A stretch of 64,000 bases of DNA. Origin: JB111 sp049856175 (GTDB taxonomy: Bacteria; Actinomycetota; Actinomycetes; Actinomycetales; Actinomycetaceae). Under the pieces are notes generated by a model that worked only from the letters and a program-made list of their open reading frames with translations, was not told where the DNA came from and ran no database searches. The stretch is from positions 124,001-188,000 of the forward strand of contig NZ_JBNDNA010000003.1 of the NCBI RefSeq assembly GCF_049856175.1, read 5' to 3'. Below, in pieces: positions 33,943-42,212 of this stretch. Each line of letters begins with the position of its first letter. Within the stretch, counting starts at the first letter, position 1. The position numbers and the translations under genes were made by a program.

Positions 33943-35585
33943 TGCTTCTCCTCGGTGGTGGTGCCGGTCCCGGTGCCGGTCCCCGGCTCGCCGGCGCCGT
34001 TGTCCGTCGTCGTGTCCTGGGTCGTCTCCTCCTCCGCCGCGGGGGCCCGGCCCCGCGGGGTGGCCTGGGCGAGGTAGCCGAGGAAGTCGTCGGCCCAGCG
34101 CTGAACGTCGTGGCTCATCACCCGTCGGCGCATCGACCGCATCCGGCGTCGGCCCTCCCGGGCGTTGACGTGCGTGGCCTGGACGATCGCCGCCTTGAGC
34201 CCGTCGATGTGGTGGGGGTTGACGAGGAACGCCTGCGGGAGCTCGTCGGCCGCCCCGGTGAACTCCGACAGCACGAGCGCACCGCCCAGGTCCTCCCGGG
34301 CGGCGATGTACTCCTTGGCCACGAGGTTCATGCCGTCGCGCAGGGAGGTCACCAGGGCGACGTCGGCGGCGAGGAAGAGCGCGGCCATCTCCTCGGGCGG
34401 GAACGACTGGTGGAGGTAGCTGATCGGGGCGGACCCGATGTCGCCGTGGTCGCCGTTGATCCGGGCGACCGCGACCTCGACGTCGTCGCGCAGCACCTTG
34501 TACTGCTCGACCCGCTCGCGCGAGGGCGAGGCGACCTGGACGAGCACGGTCTCGTCGGCGTCGAGCAGGCCGTCGCGGACGAGCTCCCCGTAGGCCTTGA
34601 TCCGGTGGAGGATCCCCTTGGTGTAGTCGAGTCGGTCGACGCCGAGGAGCATGGTCCGCGGGCTCCCGAGCTCCTTGCGGATCTCCTGCGCGCGCTTGCG
34701 CACCTCGGGCCGCGACGCGGTCGCCGCGAAACCCTGGGAGTCGATGGAGATGGGGAACGCGCGGGCGCGCACGGACCGCTCCTCGGGCAGGAGGCTGCTG
34801 GCCCGGACGCGCACCTGGTCGCGGCGGGTGGGGTGGTCGGTGAGACGGCGGACGGCCGCCAGGAAGTTGCCGGCGTCGGACTCGCGCTGGAAGCCGATGA
34901 CGTCGGCGCCGAGGAGGCCGTCGACGACCTGCTGGCGCCACGGCAGCTGGGTGAAGATCTCCACCGGCGGGAACGGGATGTGGTTGAAGAAGCCGATCCG
35001 CACGTCGGGCCGGCGCGTGCGGATGAGCGCGGGCACGAGCTGCAGCTGGTAGTCGTGCACCCACACGGTGCCGCCCTCGGCGACCGTGGCGACCGCCGCG
35101 TCGGCGAACCGCTGGTTGACCCGCCGGTAGGCCTCCCACCACTCCCGGTGGAACTCGGGCTGGACGATGACGTCGTGGTACAGCGGCCACAGGGTCCCGT
35201 TGGACATGCCCTCGTAGTAGCGCTCGACCTCCTGGGCGCGCAGCGGGACCGGCACCAGGTGCATGCCGACGGCGTCGAACGGCTCCGGGGTGTCCGCCTC
35301 CTCGGCGGTGTCCCCGGTCCAGCCGATCCAGGCGCCGTCGACCGACTGCATGATCGGGGCCAGCGCGGTCACCAGGCCGCCGGGGGAGCGGCGCCACTCG
35401 CGCTCGCCGTCCTCCCCCTCCACGGCGTCCACGGCGAGCCGGTTGGCGACGACGACGAGGTCGTAGCCCTCGCCGGACGGTCCTGCGGCGTCGTCGTGCG
35501 CGTGGTCCGCCGCGTCCGCGCCGTCGTGCGCCCGGTCCCGGCCCGCGCCGTCCGCGTCCTGCTCGCCGTGGGTGCTGCTCGTCAT
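33939..35585 (-). CDS. otsA: Trehalose-6-phosphate synthase
   Basis: The 548-residue GT20 enzyme joins UDP- or GDP-glucose to glucose-6-phosphate. An Asp/His/Ala-rich N-terminal ~40 residues precede VVVANRLAVDAV. Substrate motifs WIGWTGD, WVHDYQLQLVPALIR, GFFNHIPFP and GVDRLDYTKGI (nucleotide-sugar site) appear in family order, then SLRDGMNLVAKEY. A Thr/Gly/Glu tail (GTGTGTGTTTEEKQ) ends it. ATG 35585 has GGAGGAGG upstream; the frame is open another 23 codons but those lack a ribosome site. It leads the otsA-otsB operon for osmotic and desiccation protection. Confidence 0.95.
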   Translation of the reverse strand: MTSSTHGEQDADGAGRDRAHDGADAADHAHDDAAGPSGEGYDLVVVANRLAVDAVEGEDGEREWRRSPGGLVTALAPIMQSVDGAWIGWTGDTAEEADTPEPFDAVGMHLVPVPLRAQEVERYYEGMSNGTLWPLYHDVIVQPEFHREWWEAYRRVNQRFADAAVATVAEGGTVWVHDYQLQLVPALIRTRRPDVRIGFFNHIPFPPVEIFTQLPWRQQVVDGLLGADVIGFQRESDAGNFLAAVRRLTDHPTRRDQVRVRASSLLPEERSVRARAFPISIDSQGFAATASRPEVRKRAQEIRKELGSPRTMLLGVDRLDYTKGILHRIKAYGELVRDGLLDADETVLVQVASPSRERVEQYKVLRDDVEVAVARINGDHGDIGSAPISYLHQSFPPEEMAALFLAADVALVTSLRDGMNLVAKEYIAAREDLGGALVLSEFTGAADELPQAFLVNPHHIDGLKAAIVQATHVNAREGRRRMRSMRRRVMSHDVQRWADDFLGYLAQATPRGRAPAAEEETTQDTTTDNGAGEPGTGTGTGTTTEEKQ

Positions 35586-35706
35586 CGGTCCGTCCTCCTC
35601 CGGCGCCGACCGGGCGCCCGTGTCCACCGTAGGCCTCCCCGTGACCTGGTGCATCTGCGTCGGAGCGCCCCGGGCGCCGGGCGGGCCACCCGGATAGCCT
35701 CGGGCC

Positions 35707-37854
35707 GTGGACAGTGCGACGGACCCCGGGCGGGCGGCCGGCGGGAGGGACGGTCACGAGGTGACCGCTGCCCGCGCCACCGCGCCGGCGGAGCCCCAGC
35801 GTGAGCTCGGCGGCTACCGGCTGCTGCGCAGGATCGGCTCCGGCGGCATGGGCGAGGTCCACGAGGCCGTCGACGGCGACGGGCACCGCGTGGCCCTCAA
35901 GCTGCTCCACCCGCACGTGGCCAGGGAGGCGGCTTCGCGGGCCCGGCTCGCCCGGGAGGTCCAGCTCCTCCACCGCGTCAGGGCGCCCGGCGTCGCCCGC
36001 GTCATCGATGCGGAGGTCGAGGACTCCGAGGCGTTCGTCGTCACCGAGCTCGTGGACGGGCCCACCCTCGAGGCCGACGTCGCGGAGCACGGCGCGTTCT
36101 CCGCCGAGGAGATCGTCATGCTCGCGCACGGGCTCGCGGACGCCCTGCGGGCCATCCACGCCGCCGACATCGTCCACCGGGACCTCAAGCCCGGCAACGT
36201 CATGCTCTCGCCGGACGGGCCGGTGCTCATCGACTTCGGCATCGCCCAGGTCGTCGACGACGAACGGCTCACCCAGACCGGCCTCGTCACCGGCACGCCG
36301 GGCTATCTCGACCCCGAGGTCCTGGCCGGCGCGGAGCCGTCGCCCGCGTGCGACTGGTGGGCATGGGCGGCCGTGCTCGTCCACGCCTCGACCGCCCGCC
36401 CGCCGTTCGGCCGGGGACCGACCGCCGCCGTCCTCGGACGGGTGGCGACCGGCCGGGTCGACCTCGAGGGCGTCGAGCCCCTGCTGGCCCGCGCCCTCGC
36501 GGCCGCGCTGAGCCCCGACCCGGCGCACCGGCTCGACCCGTCCGCCGTGCTCGACGTCATCGACGGGGAGATCGGGCGCGACGGTCTCGAGGAGCGGATC
36601 GCCGAGCGGCAGGCCAGGGAGCCGTCGTCGGCGGTGCACGGCGTGCTTCCCGCCGACCACGCGGCGACCGGCGTGCTGCCCGGCGGCGCCCCGGGCGCGC
36701 CGCACGCTCCGCACGATTCGCGCGGCGCGCACGGCGGCGCCGGGCACGGGGCCGAGGTGCAGGGTCCGGCCGGGTACCGAGCGGCCGGCCACGTCGCGTC
36801 GGGCCACGGACCGTCGGACCACCGGTCGTCGGACCACGGCGCGCCCACCTACCCGCCGGGCGGCGGCGCCGACGGGCGGACCCGCGTGGCCGACCCCGCG
36901 TGGGCCGAGGTCGCGGGGCACGGGGCCGCCGGCGGCTACGACGCCCACGGCTACGACTCCCACGGCGGAGCGCCGGCCGGCGCACCCCCCGGCGGCCAGG
37001 CCCCGCGCAGCTACCCGCCCGGGTCCGCCGAGCGGCAGGACGCGGAGCCCTGGGCCGACGGCGGCGGGCAGCGCGGCGCGCAGCGGTACGGATCGGGTCC
37101 GAGCGGGGGCCAGGGCCGTCCGATCGGCCCCCTCGGGCTCGATCGTCCGGACCCGGAGACGGGCCCCTACGGGCGCAACCCCGGCGGCCTGGCCGCCTAC
37201 GGCAACGCCGGCACCGAGCCGCCCGACGGAGCGGGTGCGCGATCCTTCCTCGGCGAGGACGGGCGACCGCCCGCCTGGGCCCGCCCGCCGGCGAGACGGA
37301 CGGGCGTCGCGGCCGCGGCCGGGCTCGCCATGGCCACGATCGCCCCGCACGCACCGGGCTGGTTCCTCGTCCTGCTCGTGATCTCCACCGTCCTGCTGGC
37401 GGCCTGGGGGCAGGCGGACCGCGCCCGGCGCAACGCGCGCCTCAGGCGGGGCGTCCGCGCGGGCGACACCGGTCGGATGCTCGCCGCGATGCCCTGGTAC
37501 CTGGTCGTCGGCGCGCTCACCAGCGCCGTCGGCATGATCATCGGGCTCGTGCTGGCGGCGTCCGTCGTCCTGGGGGCCGAGCTGCTCAGCGGCGAGCCGG
37601 CGTCACCGCCGGTCCTGCTGCTCGCCGGGATCCTCGCGGTGTGCGGCGTGTGGCTCGCGCCCACCGGGAGCAACGCGCGCGAGGGGTTCCGGTCCGTCGT
37701 CGGCGCCCTGGCCCCGGGACGGCTCGGACGGATCGTGCTGCTCGCGGCGTTCCTGGCGCTCGCCGCCGTCGCGGGCGGGACCGTCGCCCTCGGTGCCGCG
37801 CCCGAGCCGACGTGGTGGCCGCTGCCGGACCTCGGCTCCCTCACGGCGGGCTGA
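35707..37854 (+). CDS. Membrane-anchored Hanks-type Ser/Thr protein kinase
   Basis: The 715-residue protein has a kinase domain at about 35-290: glycine loop GSGGMGE (44-50), Lys65 in VALKLLHPH, catalytic HRDLKPGNV with Asp159, DFG at 176-178, and an activation segment ending GTPGYLDPE. A 260-residue Gly/His/Pro/Ala-rich disordered region follows (about 310-560). The C-terminus has four hydrophobic helices (about 570-710) rather than the PASTA repeats of PknB. TAGCCT 6 nt before GTG 35707 gives a leaderless start. Substrate unknown. It is divergent from otsAB. Confidence 0.9.
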   Translation: MDSATDPGRAAGGRDGHEVTAARATAPAEPQRELGGYRLLRRIGSGGMGEVHEAVDGDGHRVALKLLHPHVAREAASRARLAREVQLLHRVRAPGVARVIDAEVEDSEAFVVTELVDGPTLEADVAEHGAFSAEEIVMLAHGLADALRAIHAADIVHRDLKPGNVMLSPDGPVLIDFGIAQVVDDERLTQTGLVTGTPGYLDPEVLAGAEPSPACDWWAWAAVLVHASTARPPFGRGPTAAVLGRVATGRVDLEGVEPLLARALAAALSPDPAHRLDPSAVLDVIDGEIGRDGLEERIAERQAREPSSAVHGVLPADHAATGVLPGGAPGAPHAPHDSRGAHGGAGHGAEVQGPAGYRAAGHVASGHGPSDHRSSDHGAPTYPPGGGADGRTRVADPAWAEVAGHGAAGGYDAHGYDSHGGAPAGAPPGGQAPRSYPPGSAERQDAEPWADGGGQRGAQRYGSGPSGGQGRPIGPLGLDRPDPETGPYGRNPGGLAAYGNAGTEPPDGAGARSFLGEDGRPPAWARPPARRTGVAAAAGLAMATIAPHAPGWFLVLLVISTVLLAAWGQADRARRNARLRRGVRAGDTGRMLAAMPWYLVVGALTSAVGMIIGLVLAASVVLGAELLSGEPASPPVLLLAGILAVCGVWLAPTGSNAREGFRSVVGALAPGRLGRIVLLAAFLALAAVAGGTVALGAAPEPTWWPLPDLGSLTAG

Positions 37855-38101
37855 CCTGCAGCACGCGGGCGCCGTGGTCCACGGCGGACCGCGGCCCGCC
37901 CCGTCCGGCGCGGCGGACCGACGCCCGACGGCGCTGGGAGCCGACGCATCCCGTCCGTGAGACGCGCGAAGGAGCTGAGAGACCGGCCACGTTCGTCCGG
38001 TCGCGAGACAGACGCCGCCCCGCCGCGGTGCCGGCCCGTCGTAGTGTGGGCTCGCCTCCGGCCGGTCGCGGGAGGTGACGGTACGACGGAGGACTGGACC
38101 C

Positions 38102-38980
38102 ATGGCCAAGAACGACCGACCCACCGCGAACGAGCGGCGCGAGGCCGCCCGCGAGCGAGCCCGCAAGGTCAAGGCGGAGCAGGCGCGCCGGGCCCGCCGC
38201 AACCGGATCCTCACGATCGTCGCCGTCGTCGCGGGAGCCGCGCTCGTCGTCGGCGTCATCGGCTACATCGTCTGGCAGGGGACGCGCTCCCCGCTGGACG
38301 AGTACGAGGGGCCGGTGCCGGAGAACGTCGAGGCCGACGGCGCGATCATGGTGGGTCAGGACGGCAGCGCCGGCAGCACGACCGACGGGGCGCCGGTCAT
38401 CGACGTCTACGCCGACCACACGTGCAGCTACTGCGCGAACTTCGAGGAGGCCAACGGTGAGGGCCTGCAGATGCTGGTCTCCGAGGGCGAGGCCCAGGCC
38501 GCGCTGCGTCCCGTCGGCCTGCTCGACCGGTCGGGCGACTACTCCGGCTACTCGGGCCGCGGGGTCGAGGCCATGTACGTCGTCGCCGACGGCGCTCCCG
38601 AGCTGATCTTCGAGGCCAACGACGCGCTGTTCGACCTGTGGGTCGGCAACCTGGAGGTCATCCAGTCCACTGGGCAGGAGCCCAGCGACGAGGAGATCAT
38701 CGCCGCCCTGGAGGGTGCCGGCGTGCCGTCCGAGGTCGCCTCGAGCATCACCGACGACGAGTACACGGAGTACGTCGAGGCCGTGACCGCGCAGGCCGTC
38801 GCCGACGGCGTGGAGGGCACGCCGACCATCCTCATCGACGGCGACGAGTTCACCGAGGGCCGGTACACCCCGGGCGGTCTCTACCTCGAGGTGACCGGCA
38901 ACGAGCAGCCCGCCGCCGAGACGTCGAGCGACGCCCCGGCCGAGGCGCCGAGTGACGAGAGCCAGTCCGTCGCCCCCTGA
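38102..38980 (+). CDS. DsbA-like membrane-tethered thioredoxin-fold protein
   Basis: The 292-residue protein has a basic N-terminus (1-35), one transmembrane helix (about 36-58) and an extracytoplasmic DsbA/thioredoxin_4 domain. The redox motif is Cys108-Ser-Tyr-Cys111, and the cis-Pro loop is GVEGTPTILIDGDEF. An acidic Ser/Ala tail ends it. Such proteins catalyse disulphide formation in exported proteins of actinobacteria. CSYC deviates from the CPHC of classic DsbA. ATG 38102 follows GGAGGACTGG. tRNA-Thr lies 45 bp downstream. Confidence 0.88.
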   Translation: MAKNDRPTANERREAARERARKVKAEQARRARRNRILTIVAVVAGAALVVGVIGYIVWQGTRSPLDEYEGPVPENVEADGAIMVGQDGSAGSTTDGAPVIDVYADHTCSYCANFEEANGEGLQMLVSEGEAQAALRPVGLLDRSGDYSGYSGRGVEAMYVVADGAPELIFEANDALFDLWVGNLEVIQSTGQEPSDEEIIAALEGAGVPSEVASSITDDEYTEYVEAVTAQAVADGVEGTPTILIDGDEFTEGRYTPGGLYLEVTGNEQPAAETSSDAPAEAPSDESQSVAP

Positions 38981-39025
38981 CACCTCGCGTACCCTCGGCG
39001 CAGGCCCGGCTCCGGCCGGGCCCGC

Positions 39026-39098
39026 GCCGACTTAGCTCAGCTGGTAGAGCACCCGCCTTGTAAGCGGACGGTCGCGGGTTCGAGTCCCGCAGTCGGCT
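39026..39098 (+). tRNA. tRNA-Thr (anticodon TGT)
   Basis: A 73-nt cloverleaf: acceptor GCCGACT/AGTCGGC, D-arm GCTC...GAGC, anticodon stem CCGC/GCGG with a C-A mismatch at the top and loop CTTGTAA (anticodon TGT, reads ACA), and a T-arm with GGTTCGAGTCC. No encoded CCA. The opposite strand carries the end of the ABC-F reading frame. Confidence 0.96.
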
Positions 39099-40746
39099 CC
39101 GCGCCCAGGGGCGTCACGGGCGAGAGCTCGAGCCGCGGCCAGTGCGCGACGTCGCGGAGCATCTGCCGGTCGTGGCTGGCGATCACCACGGCAGCCTGGG
39201 TCGCCTCGAGCGCCTCGGTCAGCTCCTCCACGAGCGCGATCGACAGGTGGTTCGTCGGCTCGTCGAGCAGGAGGACGTGCGGCCTCGAGGCCAGGGCGAG
39301 GGCCAGGTCGAGCCGGCGCTGCTTGCCCATCGACAGCTCCCGCACCGGCCGGCGCTGCTCGTCCGGCCGCAGCAGGCCCAGACCGGACAGTCCGACGACC
39401 CGGCCCTGGGGCAGCACGCCCTCGGACACGAGCCGGCCCACGTGCCGCTCGTACACCTGGTGGGCGGTGAGCCGGCCCGGGGACGGCGACTCCTGGCCGA
39501 GCAGCTCGACCCGGGCCGTCCGGGCGACGCGAGCGGTCCCGGACGTCGGCTCGAGCCGCCCGGCGAGGAGCGCGAGCAGAGTCGACTTGCCCGCCCCGTT
39601 GGGACCGGTGACGAGCAGCCGCTCGCCGGCGGGGACGTCCACCGTGGTCGGCCGGTCCAGCCGACCGGCCACGGTGACCTCCTCGGCCGCCAGCATCGTC
39701 ACGCCCGTGCGGGTCCGCAGCTCCGGCATCTGCAGGCGCAGCGGTGGGTGGGGCGTCGCAACCGACTGGGCCTCGAGCGCCTCCCGGCGCCGGTGGACGG
39801 ACTTCACGAGTCCCGGCGCGCGGGACTGGCGCTGGTGCTTGCCGGTGCCCTTGTCCGGCCGCCAGCCGGTGACCAGCCGGTCCTGCGCGGAGGCGAGGTC
39901 ATGCGTGAGGCGGGCGCGCTCGACCTGCTCGGCCTCGTGCTCGGCCACCCAGCGTTCGTACTGGGCCCGTCGGCCGGTCTGGTAGCCGGCGAACCCGTCG
40001 CCGTAGACCGTCGGGCGGCCGTCGGGGCTCGGGTCGAGATCGATGATCGAGGTCGCCACGTCCGTGAGCAGCGCCCGGTCGTGACTGACGAGCACGACTC
40101 CGCCGCCGTGCTCGCGCAGCGACGTGGTGAGGAAGTCCAGGCCCGTGGCGTCGAGGTGGTTCGTGGGTTCGTCGAGCAGCAGGAAGTCGTGGTCCGCGCC
40201 GAGGAGCGCCGCGAGCCGCACCCGGTAGCGCTGTCCCACGGAGAGCGTGGCGAGCAGGCGGGTCCGGTCGGTGACGGCGTCGAGCCGCTCGAGGGCGACG
40301 TCGACGCGGCGGTCGGCGTCCCAGGCGTCCAGCAGGGTGGCTGCCTCGAGGGCCGCCGCGTACCGGGCGTCCGCGCCGTCGGTGCCGTCCGCGAGCCCCC
40401 TCGCAGCCTCGTCGAGCCGGGCGAGCGCCCGGCGCGAGTCGGCCAGCTCGGCGTCGACGAGGTCGCCGACGGTGCGGCCGTCGCCGGCGGGCATCTGCTG
40501 CTCCGCGACCCCGATCGTCCCGGTGCGGTTCACCGTCCCGGAGTCGGGCGTGAGATCGCCGACGAGGACGTGGAGCAGGGTCGACTTGCCGCGGCCGTTC
40601 TCGCCGACGACGCCCCACCGCGAACGCGGGGAGACGGTGAGGTCGACGCCGGTGAGCACCGGGATGCCGCCCCTGGTGAGGTGGAGGTCGGTGGCGGAGA
40701 GCTGGGCGAGGGTGCGCGCGGGCACGGTGGGTGGGGTGATCGTCAT
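39037..40746 (-). CDS. ABC-F family ribosome-associated ATPase (possible antibiotic resistance factor)
   Basis: The 569-residue protein has two ABC domains and no membrane part. Walker A motifs are GENGRGKST and GPNGAGKST, signatures LSVGQRYRVRL and LSMGKQRRLDL, Walker B LLLDEPTNHLD and LLLDEPTNHLS; the LDEPTNHL motif defines ABC-F. The interdomain linker (about 250-330) is basic (GTGKHQRQSRAPGLVKSVHRR) and would reach the peptidyl-transferase centre. Sequence layout resembles macrolide/lincosamide/streptogramin protection factors more than EttA-type housekeepers. ATG 40746 has AGGAGG. The last ~20 codons are antisense to tRNA-Thr (39026-39098). The upstream region holds an 8-codon leader ORF and hairpins, suggesting drug-induced expression. 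Confidence 0.9.
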   Translation of the reverse strand: MTITPPTVPARTLAQLSATDLHLTRGGIPVLTGVDLTVSPRSRWGVVGENGRGKSTLLHVLVGDLTPDSGTVNRTGTIGVAEQQMPAGDGRTVGDLVDAELADSRRALARLDEAARGLADGTDGADARYAAALEAATLLDAWDADRRVDVALERLDAVTDRTRLLATLSVGQRYRVRLAALLGADHDFLLLDEPTNHLDATGLDFLTTSLREHGGGVVLVSHDRALLTDVATSIIDLDPSPDGRPTVYGDGFAGYQTGRRAQYERWVAEHEAEQVERARLTHDLASAQDRLVTGWRPDKGTGKHQRQSRAPGLVKSVHRRREALEAQSVATPHPPLRLQMPELRTRTGVTMLAAEEVTVAGRLDRPTTVDVPAGERLLVTGPNGAGKSTLLALLAGRLEPTSGTARVARTARVELLGQESPSPGRLTAHQVYERHVGRLVSEGVLPQGRVVGLSGLGLLRPDEQRRPVRELSMGKQRRLDLALALASRPHVLLLDEPTNHLSIALVEELTEALEATQAAVVIASHDRQMLRDVAHWPRLELSPVTPLGAEPTAGLEPATVRLQGGCSTS

Positions 40747-40809
40747 GCGTTCCTCCTGACGGGCGCGCGCGGCGCGGCATCCGTCGGTCCGCGGGCGCCG
40801 TGCGTGCGG

Positions 40810-40870
40810 CGGCCCGCCGGTGTGCAGGGTCCGGTCGACCGACCCGCGGGCCGTCAGGCGGGCGGGTCGG
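40810..40870 (-). promoter_or_regulatory. Candidate attenuator with competing hairpins before the ABC-F gene
   Basis: Between the leader ORF and the ABC-F gene, 40862-40870 can pair with 40839-40847 (9-bp stem GCGGGTCGG/CCGACCCGC). Alternatively 40846-40853 can pair with 40810-40817 (8-bp stem GCGGGCCG/CGGCCCGC). The two foldings cannot coexist because they share 40846-40847 and interleave. This is the arrangement expected when ribosome stalling on the leader chooses between terminator and antiterminator. Confidence 0.5.
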
Positions 40871-40882
40871 GAGCGGGAGTCC

Positions 40883-40909
40883 TCAGAGGAACAGCAGCTG
40901 CTGGATCAC
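40883..40909 (-). CDS. Leader peptide (8 residues) upstream of the ABC-F gene
   Basis: GTG at 40909 opens an 8-codon frame encoding MIQQLLFL and ending in TGA, 136 bp upstream of the ABC-F ATG. It starts 7 nt after a TAGGCT -10 box, so transcription should begin at or next to the GTG, giving a leaderless peptide ORF. Short hydrophobic leaders on which drug-bound ribosomes stall control many ABC-F and Erm resistance genes. That this one does so is inference from architecture. Too short to judge coding status by composition. Confidence 0.55.
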   Translation of the reverse strand: MIQQLLFL

Positions 40910-40916
40910 GGGGGCC

Positions 40917-40954
40917 AGCCTAGGCGCGTCCGACCGGACTGTCCCGTGCATTTT
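40917..40954 (-). promoter_or_regulatory. Promoter of the leader-ABC-F unit, with AT-rich box
   Basis: The -10 is TAGGCT (40922-40917) and the -35 is GGGACA (40945-40940), with a 17-bp spacer. AAAAT (40954-40950) lies 4 bp upstream of the -35, an obvious AT island in this DNA. An AT-rich stretch directly upstream of the -35 is the known mark of WhiB7-activated resistance promoters in actinobacteria. The whole promoter sits in the 57 bp between ung and the leader ORF. Confidence 0.5.
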
Positions 40955-40966
40955 CCGTGGCACCCG

Positions 40967-41644
40967 CTACGGCAGGCGCCAGTCGACGGGCTCCGCGCCG
41001 GCCGCGAGGAGCAGCTCGTTGGTCCGCGAGTAGGGCCGGGAGCCGAAGAAGCCCCGGTAGGCGGACAGCGGCGACGGGTGCGGCGACGCGACGACCGGGG
41101 TGTCGCCGAGCATCGGGCGCAGCGTGCCGGCGTCCTTGCCCCACAGGATCGCCACCAGGGGTGCGTCGCGCTCGACGAGGACCTTGATCGCGTGCTCGGT
41201 GACGGCCTCCCAGCCCCACCGGCGGTGCGAGGCTGCGGCGCCGGGCCGCACGGTGAGCACGCGGTTGAGGAGCATGACGCCGCGCTCGGCCCATGGCGTG
41301 AGGTCACCGTTCGAGGGCGGGGGAGCTCCGAGGTCGTCTGCGAGCTCGGTGAACATGTTCCGCAGCGACGGCGGCAGCGGGCGGACGTCAGGCGCGACCG
41401 AGAAGCTGAGGCCGATCGGGTGCCCGGGTGTGGGGTAGGGGTCCTGCCCGACGATCAGCACCCGAACGTCCGCCAGCGGGTAGGTGAACGCGCGCAGCAC
41501 GTGATCGGCCGCCGGGAGGTAGGTGCGCCCCTGGTCGAGCTCGCCGCGCAGGCGCTCGCCGATCTCGGCGATCTGCGGGGCGACCGGCTCCATCGCGGCC
41601 GCCCAGCCGGCGTCCATGATCTCGGTCAGGGGGCGTGCGGGCAT
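40967..41644 (-). CDS. ung: Uracil-DNA glycosylase (family 1)
   Basis: The 225-residue base-excision repair enzyme removes uracil from DNA. The water-activating loop is VGQDPYPTPGH with Asp68, and the uracil-binding AERGVMLLNRVLTV and the minor-groove loop SPHPSPLSAYRGFFGS (with catalytic His) are intact. ATG 41644 is 10 nt after the stop of the upstream AbrB-like gene, so it may be read through from that operon. The ABC-F promoter begins just after its stop. Confidence 0.95.
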   Translation of the reverse strand: MPARPLTEIMDAGWAAAMEPVAPQIAEIGERLRGELDQGRTYLPAADHVLRAFTYPLADVRVLIVGQDPYPTPGHPIGLSFSVAPDVRPLPPSLRNMFTELADDLGAPPPSNGDLTPWAERGVMLLNRVLTVRPGAAASHRRWGWEAVTEHAIKVLVERDAPLVAILWGKDAGTLRPMLGDTPVVASPHPSPLSAYRGFFGSRPYSRTNELLLAAGAEPVDWRLP

Positions 41645-41654
41645 GTCGGCCAGG

Positions 41655-42212
41655 CTAGTCGGGGACCGGGCCGGGGTCCGGGGTGGCCGCGGGAGGGTGC
41701 GTGCCGCCCGGGCCGCCGAGGTGCCGGGCGAAGCGCACGAGCAGCGGCAGGGTCCACATGACGACGAGCAGGCGGACGAGGTGCATCCCGGCGACCACCG
41801 CGCTGTCGACCTCGAGCGAGATCGCCGCGGCGACCATCTCTCCGACGCCGCCGGGCACCATGCCGAGCACGGCCTCGGCCGGCGGGAGGAGGCCGAACCC
41901 GTACAGCGCGAATCCGAGTCCTACCCCGACGACGACGACGAGCACCACGGCGATGACGCCGGGCGTGAGGAAGCGCGCGAACTCCCGGAAGATGTCGGGC
42001 CCGATCGTGGCGCCGATCGCGGCGCCGACGAGGATCTGCGCGGTGGGCGAGAGGAACGGGGGCATCGTCGTCGTGCCGCCGATGACGAGATGGACGGCCG
42101 CGGCGCCGACGACGCCCCCGGTGATCGGCCACATGGGCACGCGCAGGAGCCGGAACACGGCGGCGACCGCGATGGCGCCGGCGATGATGGCGAGGACCTC
42201 GAGCCAGTTCAT
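41655..42212 (-). CDS. AbrB-type membrane protein, second half
   Basis: The 185-residue protein has five or six hydrophobic helices (MNWLEVLAIIAGAIAVAAVFRLLRVPMWPITGGVVGAAAVH). It shows the PGGVGEMVAAAISLEVDSAVVAGMHLVRLLVVM motif of the AbrB/'ammonia monooxygenase' family (Pfam AbrB, not the DNA-binding AbrB). Family members usually carry two such halves in one ~350-residue chain; here the halves are separate genes overlapping by 4 nt (ATGA). The role of the family is uncertain, with transport suspected. It is the last gene of the minus-strand usp operon. Confidence 0.82.
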   Translation of the reverse strand: MNWLEVLAIIAGAIAVAAVFRLLRVPMWPITGGVVGAAAVHLVIGGTTTMPPFLSPTAQILVGAAIGATIGPDIFREFARFLTPGVIAVVLVVVVGVGLGFALYGFGLLPPAEAVLGMVPGGVGEMVAAAISLEVDSAVVAGMHLVRLLVVMWTLPLLVRFARHLGGPGGTHPPAATPDPGPVPD

